From CAZUQP01 sp964484285 (GTDB lineage Bacteria; Pseudomonadota; Gammaproteobacteria; DSM-16500): 28,452 nt of DNA. Shown here one piece after another: positions 23,178 through 28,452 of the stretch. The notes beneath the pieces were generated by a model. That model saw only the letters and a program-made list of their open reading frames with translations, did not search any database and was not told the origin of the DNA. Each line of letters starts with the position of its first letter. Position 1 is the first letter of the stretch. The position numbers and the translations under genes were made by a program. Location: the NCBI GenBank assembly GCA_964484285.1, contig CAZAEO010000014.1, positions 1 to 28,452 on the forward strand. Reading direction: 5' to 3'.

Positions 23178-23816
23178 ATGCCTAACCCATTGGAAAGAAT
23201 ATTACAACATTATCCTCGCCCTTATCTAACAGACGCAGAATTAGAAGCACTCTTGGATAGCACTCCAGCCAGTCGTTATAGCAAGGTAAAACGATTACTT
23301 GCTCAAGGGAAGATGACACATATTCGCCGGGGGCTATATTCTCTGACTGATAGGATAGGTTATTTACGAAAACCTCATCCATTTGAGTTAGCCCAATATT
23401 TGTATGGACCATCCTATATTAGCCTGGAATCAGCCCTGAGTTTTCATAAACTAATTCCAGAGGCAGTTTATACGGTAACGAGCGCGACAGGGAAACGCAC
23501 AAAAGAATTTCAGACACCTTTAGGAATGTTCGATTATTTGCATTTGCCTCTCGATAATCTGTATACAGAAGTAGAACTCATCAAGGAAAATGGATACCTA
23601 TTCTTTATGGCTAAACCCTGGAAAGCTATTTGCGATTATGTTTTTTGCTATAAAAAAGATTGGTATAGCCTTAAACCTTTATTAGAAAGTTTGCGAATAA
23701 ATCGCGAAGATCTGCCTGCCTTACGCAATGAATTGATTCAATTGCTTGATGAATATTATCATCACACTCGCGTGAGTCGATTTTTAAAAGGTATTCAAAG
23801 AGATTTAACAGCATGA
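23178..23816 (+). CDS. abiEi: AbiEi-family antitoxin/transcriptional autorepressor (type IV TA)
   Basis: 212 residues. The N-terminal winged helix-turn-helix (about residues 15-60; YLTDAELEALLDSTPASRYSKVKRLLAQGKM read in parts, then HIRRGLYSL) is followed by the AbiEi C-terminal domain with FELAQYLYGPSYISLESAL, a well-known signature of the family, and KAICDYVF. The antitoxin neutralises AbiEii without a tight protein complex and represses its own promoter. The two inverted repeats upstream fit this role. ATG 23178 has an AAAGAG site about 10 bases before. The stop overlaps the toxin start by four bases (ATGA). Such modules give phage resistance by abortive infection or stabilise mobile DNA. 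Confidence 0.92.
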   Translation: MPNPLERILQHYPRPYLTDAELEALLDSTPASRYSKVKRLLAQGKMTHIRRGLYSLTDRIGYLRKPHPFELAQYLYGPSYISLESALSFHKLIPEAVYTVTSATGKRTKEFQTPLGMFDYLHLPLDNLYTEVELIKENGYLFFMAKPWKAICDYVFCYKKDWYSLKPLLESLRINREDLPALRNELIQLLDEYYHHTRVSRFLKGIQRDLTA

Positions 23817-24667
23817 GCGTGGAAATTATTCAACAAAAATTATTAACTTATCAATGTCAAACTGTTCTTGAGCAAGAAAATGCGCTCAAAGAAATAGCTC
23901 AAGAAATTGCATTGATGGCATTGTCTCGTGCTGGTTTCTTTCGAGTTGCTGCTTTTCAAGGAGGAACTTGTCTTAGAATTTTATATGGCTTAGAAAGATT
24001 TTCAGAAGATTTAGATTTTATTTTAGAAAAACCAGATAAAAATTTTAATTGGGATAAGTATATTCAAAGTATGCATGATGAATTCAGCATCTATGGTTAT
24101 AAATTAGAAGTAATAAACAAATCACATATCAATAAAGCCATTAAATCTACTTTTTTAAAGGCGGACTCAAAAGGTGGGATATTGATTTTAAAAGACAGTC
24201 GAACGCATCGACCAAAATTACAAATTAAATTAGAGATTGATACCAATCCAGCAGCAGGATCAAAATATGAATTGAAGTATTTAGATTTTCCGCTATCTTA
24301 CAGTATACAAACACAAGATTTGCCAAGTTTATTTGCCAGCAAATGTCATGCTTTACTTTGTCGTAATTACATCAAAGGACGTGATTGGTATGATTTTGTT
24401 TGGTATGTGTCAAGACAAGTGACTATCAATTTTTCATTATTAAATCATGCAATTGAACAAAAAGGACCTTGGGAAAAACAAACTATTTCAATCACACCTA
24501 AATGGTTTTTGCAAAAATTAAAAATGAAAATAAACAACATCGATTGGGACATAGCAAAAAATGACATTGCACGATTTTTAAGGCAAAGAGAATTAGCGTC
24601 ACTTGATGTATGGTCGAAGGAATTTTTTCTTTCAAGGGCAGAGAAATTAGAGCAAATTCTACGTTAA
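23813..24667 (+). CDS. abiEii: AbiEii-family nucleotidyltransferase toxin
   Basis: 284 residues, of the DNA polymerase beta-type nucleotidyltransferase fold (COG2253). The active-site motif is AAFQGGTCLRILYG followed by FSEDLDFIL, giving the GGT/S and DxD-like DLD acid pair; LQIKLEIDTNP supplies the third acidic strand and FASKCHALLCRN plus KGRDWYDFVWY the C-terminal conserved helix. Known relatives stop growth by nucleotide transfer, MenA-type ones by modifying tRNA. It is coupled to abiEi by a 4-base overlap. Its last 9 bases overlap the end of the convergent bioB gene, so the insertion or drift that brought it here left no spacer. All catalytic residues look intact. Confidence 0.93.
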   Translation: MSVEIIQQKLLTYQCQTVLEQENALKEIAQEIALMALSRAGFFRVAAFQGGTCLRILYGLERFSEDLDFILEKPDKNFNWDKYIQSMHDEFSIYGYKLEVINKSHINKAIKSTFLKADSKGGILILKDSRTHRPKLQIKLEIDTNPAAGSKYELKYLDFPLSYSIQTQDLPSLFASKCHALLCRNYIKGRDWYDFVWYVSRQVTINFSLLNHAIEQKGPWEKQTISITPKWFLQKLKMKINNIDWDIAKNDIARFLRQRELASLDVWSKEFFLSRAEKLEQILR

Positions 24668-25645
24668 CTCTTCTGTCTGAATGCCTAATCGTTGCAATAA
24701 TGCTCGATCATGCGCAATTTCCGGATTCGCAGTCATTAATAATTTTTCTCCGTAAAAAATTGAATTAGCTCCCGCAATAAAACATAATGCTTGTACTTCA
24801 TCAGACATAGATGTCCTACCTGCTGAAAGTCGTACACGTGATTTTGGCATTAAAATACGCGCCACTGCAATGGTCCGTACAAATTCAAATGGATCCATAG
24901 CAGGTGTGTCTGCTAATGGAGTACCTGGAATAGGAACCAAATGATTAATCGGCACACTTTCAGGTTGAGGATCCATATTAGCTAATGTCACTAATAAACC
25001 AGCACGATCATGACGCGACTCGCCCATACCTATAATACCACCACAGCACACTTTCATTCCTGCATGACGAACATGCTGCAACGTTTGCAAACGATCGCCA
25101 TATGTGCGCGTCGTAATAATTTCACTGTAAAATTCAGGAGAAGTATCAAGATTATGATTGTAATAATCCAATCCTGCTTCTTTTAGTACCTTAGCTTGCT
25201 CTTCTGTCAACATACCCAATGTCATGCATGACTCTAAACCCAGTGCATTAATTTCTTGAATCAATTGAGTAATAGCAGGAACATCTCTCTCTTTTAATTC
25301 ACGCCAAGCAGCGCCCATGCAAAAACGTGTCGCCCCTGCTGCTTTGGCAGCCTCTGCTTGCTTTTTTACAACCTCGACACTTAATAATTTTTTTGCTTTG
25401 ACACCTGTATGATAGCGAGCTGCTTGCGGACAATAATGACAATCCTCAGGGCAACCGCCATCTTTTATATTAAGCAATGTACTTAACTGCATAGTCAGTT
25501 TAGGGAAATGTTGTCGATGCACTGTTTGCGCCTGAAAAATCAACTCAGGAAATGATAGTTCAAATAACTCCAGTACATCTGCTACTGTCCAGGCAACTTG
25601 AGGTACATACGTTATAGTTGATACAGTTTTATTGTTGTTTAACAT
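24659..25645 (-). CDS. bioB: Biotin synthase
   Basis: Radical-SAM enzyme that inserts sulfur into dethiobiotin, the last step of biotin synthesis. 328 residues, normal length. The radical-SAM cluster motif is GGCPEDCHYCPQ with Cys65, Cys69 and Cys72; other landmarks are CMGAAWRELKERD, YNHNLDTSPEFY, CCGGIIGMGES, NHLVPIPGTPL and RLSAGRTSMSDE (the Arg that binds the 2Fe-2S cluster). The ATG at 25645 overlaps the end of bioA by 7 bases, with a GGGAG site upstream inside bioA. It is the last gene of the bioC-bioD-bioA-bioB operon. Confidence 0.98.
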   Translation of the reverse strand: MLNNNKTVSTITYVPQVAWTVADVLELFELSFPELIFQAQTVHRQHFPKLTMQLSTLLNIKDGGCPEDCHYCPQAARYHTGVKAKKLLSVEVVKKQAEAAKAAGATRFCMGAAWRELKERDVPAITQLIQEINALGLESCMTLGMLTEEQAKVLKEAGLDYYNHNLDTSPEFYSEIITTRTYGDRLQTLQHVRHAGMKVCCGGIIGMGESRHDRAGLLVTLANMDPQPESVPINHLVPIPGTPLADTPAMDPFEFVRTIAVARILMPKSRVRLSAGRTSMSDEVQALCFIAGANSIFYGEKLLMTANPEIAHDRALLQRLGIQTEELT

Positions 25646-26949
25646 AATTCCATCGCTCCCTGAATTTCTTCTATCATAATAGCATACGTATTTTTTAATT
25701 CTGCTTCAGTAATACAATAAGGCGGTAATAAATAAATAACGTTGCCTAACGGACGCACAAGTAATCCGCGTTTACGGAAGCGTTCACGTAATTGTACGCT
25801 GATAGTAGAACCATAATCGGCTAATATGTTTAGATCAAATGCTGCAATGGTACCGCAATAACGAGGATTTTTTATAGGTAATTCGTCCATTAACTCATTA
25901 AGACCCGCTTGATGCATATGTTCAATCATTTTAATTTGTGCACGTGTGGCTGGTTTTTTCAACAATTGCAAAGAAGCTAGCCCTGCTGCACAGCCTAAAG
26001 GATTTGCGGTAAACGTATGACCATGCGAAAATGCATAATCAAAGCTATCTCCCAAAAATGCTTGATACATTTTTTCGTGAACCGCCGTCATTGCGCAAGG
26101 TAAAAATCCACCGGTAAGTCCTTTTGCAAGACAGATGATATCTGGCGTAGTGTTTGCTTTATCACATGCAAAAAATTCGCCCGTACGTCCGAAACCCGTC
26201 ATCACCTCATCATAAATGATAAGAATATTATATGAACGGATTAATTGCTCTAATTGTTGCAAAAATGCTGGCCTACACATATGCATGCCACTCGCGCCTT
26301 GTACTAATGGTTCGATAATTAATCCAGCTGTTTCCGCGTTATATTTTTTTAAATAGTCTGTTAATTGTTGTAATACATGTTGTTCTTTTTGTTGAACAGC
26401 ATGATCATTTTGCCACGTTGCAGGATAAGGAAAAAAATCTACGCCAAAAAATAATTCTTCGTAATGTGAAAAAAATCCTGATTTCTTGCCAACAGCCATC
26501 GCACCAAATGTATCGCCGTGATAACCATTTTCAAATGCAATAAACCGTTTACGTTGCATTTCACCTTGATTACGCCAGAATTGATAAGCCATTTTTAATG
26601 CGACTTCGACTGCTGTGGAGCCATTATCAGAATAAAAAACTTTGCCAAAACCCGTTGGCAAAATAGCTAATAATTCTTCTGCTAATTGCACCGCAGGTTC
26701 ATGCGTAAAATGAGAAAAAATCACATGTTCCAATTTCATGGCTTGCTGATAAATAGCGTTAGCAATGTCAGGATGTGCATGGCCATGCAGATTTGTCCAC
26801 CATGAAGAAATCAAATCAAGCAATCGATTACCCTGGTGATCAATCAAGTAAGCGCCTTCACCTCGTTCAATGGCGATAGGTAAAGGAGTCATTTGATGCT
26901 GTGTAAAAGGATGCCAAATCACTGCATTATCACGTTCCGCAATTGTCAT
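25639..26949 (-). CDS. bioA: Adenosylmethionine-8-amino-7-oxononanoate aminotransferase
   Basis: PLP-dependent transaminase making 7,8-diaminopelargonate from KAPA with SAM as amino donor; 436 residues. Landmarks are VIWHPFTQHQ at the N-terminus, SSWWTNLHGHAHP, SDNGSTAVEVALKM, YHGDTFGAMAVG, IYDEVMTGFGRTG, and the PLP lysine in LAKGLTGGFLP. The frame is open upstream to 26991, but ATG 26949 is chosen because it overlaps the bioD stop (ATGA) and the product then begins MTIAERDNAVIWHPFTQ as in BioA proteins. Needs KAPA, made by BioF, whose gene is not in this window. Confidence 0.97.
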   Translation of the reverse strand: MTIAERDNAVIWHPFTQHQMTPLPIAIERGEGAYLIDHQGNRLLDLISSWWTNLHGHAHPDIANAIYQQAMKLEHVIFSHFTHEPAVQLAEELLAILPTGFGKVFYSDNGSTAVEVALKMAYQFWRNQGEMQRKRFIAFENGYHGDTFGAMAVGKKSGFFSHYEELFFGVDFFPYPATWQNDHAVQQKEQHVLQQLTDYLKKYNAETAGLIIEPLVQGASGMHMCRPAFLQQLEQLIRSYNILIIYDEVMTGFGRTGEFFACDKANTTPDIICLAKGLTGGFLPCAMTAVHEKMYQAFLGDSFDYAFSHGHTFTANPLGCAAGLASLQLLKKPATRAQIKMIEHMHQAGLNELMDELPIKNPRYCGTIAAFDLNILADYGSTISVQLRERFRKRGLLVRPLGNVIYLLPPYCITEAELKNTYAIMIEEIQGAMELC

Positions 26950-27569
26950 GCCAGTCTCTCTAAAATAATAGGGTGTTCCACACGAATCCATGCGTGTAAA
27001 ACAGATTTATTCATAGTTGCAAATTGTGGCACGTGAAATAAAGTACGTACATTCCCCCATTCCTCAATCGTTTTTTGATTAGCCGGATTTAAATCGCCAT
27101 TAAATACAACACCGTGAATGGGTATCTGCCGATGTCGCAAAGCCTCAATCGTTAATAATGTATGATTAATCGTGCCCAATGTACCACGCGCCACAATAAT
27201 CACTGGAAAATTAAGTTGCTTCATCAAATCTAACATACATGCCATATCATTTATTGGCACAAACACACCACCTGCTCCCTCTACAATAAGTGCATTTTCA
27301 CACACAGGAACTCGACAAGATTGCAGATCAATTTGAATGTCTTCTAACAATGCAGCCTGATGAGGTGATAAAGGAGCGTTTAAGTTGTAGGTAGATGAAA
27401 AAAAATGTTTGTCAGGCAATCCCGTCAATGTCTGCACATCCGTAAGATCACCCGGCAAACCTGCCTGAATCGGTTTCCAGTAACAACCCTGTAATAGCTG
27501 CAGCAGCATAGCTGAAACCACTGTTTTACCAACATGGGTATCCGTACCTGTCACGAAATAATGCCTCAT
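26946..27569 (-). CDS. bioD: Dethiobiotin synthetase
   Basis: ATP-dependent carboxylase closing the ureido ring of dethiobiotin; 207 residues, slightly shorter than E. coli BioD. The P-loop is VTGTDTHVGKT (residues 6-16), followed by WKPIQAG and the switch-like VEGAGGVFVPI. It overlaps both bioA (4 bases) and the upstream bioC stop (ATGA at 27566-27569), so translation of the operon is coupled throughout. Confidence 0.96.
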   Translation of the reverse strand: MRHYFVTGTDTHVGKTVVSAMLLQLLQGCYWKPIQAGLPGDLTDVQTLTGLPDKHFFSSTYNLNAPLSPHQAALLEDIQIDLQSCRVPVCENALIVEGAGGVFVPINDMACMLDLMKQLNFPVIIVARGTLGTINHTLLTIEALRHRQIPIHGVVFNGDLNPANQKTIEEWGNVRTLFHVPQFATMNKSVLHAWIRVEHPIILERLA

Positions 27570-28300
27570 GCTTGATATTCTCCATAAACCACTTCATATG
27601 TTATTTCCATTGGTTCAGTAAAATTCTGCATAATTTGGCGCATGTTGGCGAGAGACAATGGCACATGCCCTGCCCGCGATGCTGTTGCACCTAACAATTT
27701 CAAGGTACGCAGAAACGTATTTACATTCTGATAGGTTTCTTTCATGATTTCTATTTTTAATTGTGGAAATAATTTAGTAAGTTGGCCAATACTGGGAAAT
27801 TCAGGAGTTGCAACTGAAACATGCATTTTTTCACATAGCTTGCGCCATTCTACAAAAGAATTCTCAGCTAATACGCTAAAGAATAAGCTACCGTTCGGTG
27901 TTAATTTTTGTTTGATTTCTGTAAGACTTTTTTCAATCTCTTCAAACCAATGAAACGTCATGGAAGAAACAATCAAATCAAAACAAGGCAGAGAATGTAA
28001 TTGCTCGCCATCTAGACAATGTAATTGCACACGAGGAAAATCAGCAAATCGTTGGCGACAATGCTCGATCATAGCGGGTGAAATATCAATTAAGCATATG
28101 TCCGCGTTAAGAAAGGCATGGATAAGATGTTGACTAAATAATCCAGTGCCGCAACCAATTTCCAAAATCCGTTTTGGAACAATCGTATTCTTAAGTTGTA
28201 TGGCAAGATTCTGCGCAACTGTAGCCTGCAACGTTGCCACCTGATCATAGGTTGTAGTACCACGATTGAAGCCTGCAATCACTTGCTTTTTGATTATCAT
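27566..28300 (-). CDS. bioC: Malonyl-ACP O-methyltransferase
   Basis: SAM-dependent methyltransferase that makes malonyl-ACP methyl ester, the primer for pimeloyl synthesis. 244 residues from ATG 28300. The frame stays open to 28399, but the promoter lies inside that extension, and the product from 28300 starts MIIKKQVIAGFNRGTTTYD as BioC proteins do. SAM-binding motif I is ILEIGCGTGLFSQHL (GCGTG 49-53), then ICLIDISPAMIEHCR (motif II) and FDLIVSSMTFHWFEE, typical of BioC. No strong ribosome site is visible. A BioH-type esterase, needed to remove the methyl group, is not encoded here. Confidence 0.92.
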   Translation of the reverse strand: MIIKKQVIAGFNRGTTTYDQVATLQATVAQNLAIQLKNTIVPKRILEIGCGTGLFSQHLIHAFLNADICLIDISPAMIEHCRQRFADFPRVQLHCLDGEQLHSLPCFDLIVSSMTFHWFEEIEKSLTEIKQKLTPNGSLFFSVLAENSFVEWRKLCEKMHVSVATPEFPSIGQLTKLFPQLKIEIMKETYQNVNTFLRTLKLLGATASRAGHVPLSLANMRQIMQNFTEPMEITYEVVYGEYQA

Positions 28301-28333
28301 ATTTACATTCTGGACTATTGAAAAAATGAAATA

Positions 28334-28363
28334 ATAATACATGTAACACAGCAAAAATGACAA
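28334..28363 (-). promoter_or_regulatory. Probable promoter of the bioCDAB operon
   Basis: Minus strand: -35 TTGTCA (28363-28358, 5/6 of consensus), 18-base spacer, -10 TATTAT (28339-28334, 5/6). Transcription would start near 28326, leaving a leader of about 26 bases. No clear BirA-type operator (TTGTAAACC-N-GGTTTACAA) was found overlapping it, so control by BirA cannot be claimed. Confidence 0.55.
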
Positions 28364-28452
28364 CCGTACCAGATCACAACTTTGTGCAACAATTATCAAC
28401 TCACCTTACGCAGAATAAGCTTAAGTAGTGTCATTGCGAACCCTGCGTTTTT

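Noticed and set aside
28301..28399. Longer N-terminus of BioC with a hydrophobic stretch
   Set aside because: The extension contains the likely operon promoter and is absent from BioC proteins; start at 28300 preferred.
28301..28452. BirA operator upstream of bioC
   Set aside because: No arms resembling TTGTAAACC/GGTTTACAA with proper spacing were found; only partial TTGT-rich words.

Overview
The window reads as chromosomal DNA of an AT-rich, host-associated gammaproteobacterium, most likely a member of the Legionellales (Legionella/Coxiella/Berkiella/Aquicella side). The main pointers are an ankyrin protein whose length and layout match the Legionella core effector AnkH/LegA3, a secreted S1/P1 nuclease, a secreted GDSL lipase, a cyanide-insensitive-type cytochrome bd oxidase, and typical gammaproteobacterial ETF and biotin genes. 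No rRNA, tRNA or CRISPR array was seen.

Layout. 1-1019 is a decayed mobile region: the 3' part of a tyrosine recombinase running in from the left edge, followed by two out-of-order scraps of a Tn3-family transposase. 1020-5130 holds envelope and secreted functions: GDSL lipase, CorA Mg2+ transporter, YkuD_2-type L,D-transpeptidase and S1/P1 nuclease. 5258-9242 has an APC amino-acid permease facing a DUF378-cydA-cydB operon. 9316-11926 is a probable effector locus: an AnkH-like protein with a small H/Q-rich partner on the minus strand, and divergently a disordered protein ending in a Cys cluster, served by two back-to-back promoters. 11984-15884 has etfB-etfA and a translationally coupled beta-CASP metallo-beta-lactamase nuclease, with a type-2 3-hydroxyacyl-CoA dehydrogenase-like SDR in the opposite direction. 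15958-17907 is a large APC-superfamily permease with a soluble C-terminal part.

17917-23035 contains the most unusual gene, a 690-residue membrane metalloprotease (two cyclic-nucleotide-binding domains, PqqD-like domain, M50 site-2 protease). It stands 44 bp from a divergent 64-residue protein resembling RiPP-leader/LigA/Nif11-type helical domains. That small gene leads an operon with a thiolase and ETF:ubiquinone oxidoreductase. 23068-24667 is an AbiE type IV toxin-antitoxin module with two inverted-repeat operators flanking its promoter. 24659-28300 is the biotin operon bioC-bioD-bioA-bioB on the minus strand, without bioF or bioH.

How the genes work together. EtfAB, ETF-QO, the SDR and the thiolase together give much of an acyl-CoA (fatty-acid or branched-chain) oxidation route feeding electrons to ubiquinone, which the bd oxidase can re-oxidise. 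The biotin genes supply a carboxylase cofactor. Effector-like proteins, secreted hydrolases and transporters fit life inside a eukaryotic host cell. All functional calls are from reading the sequence; no database search was run.
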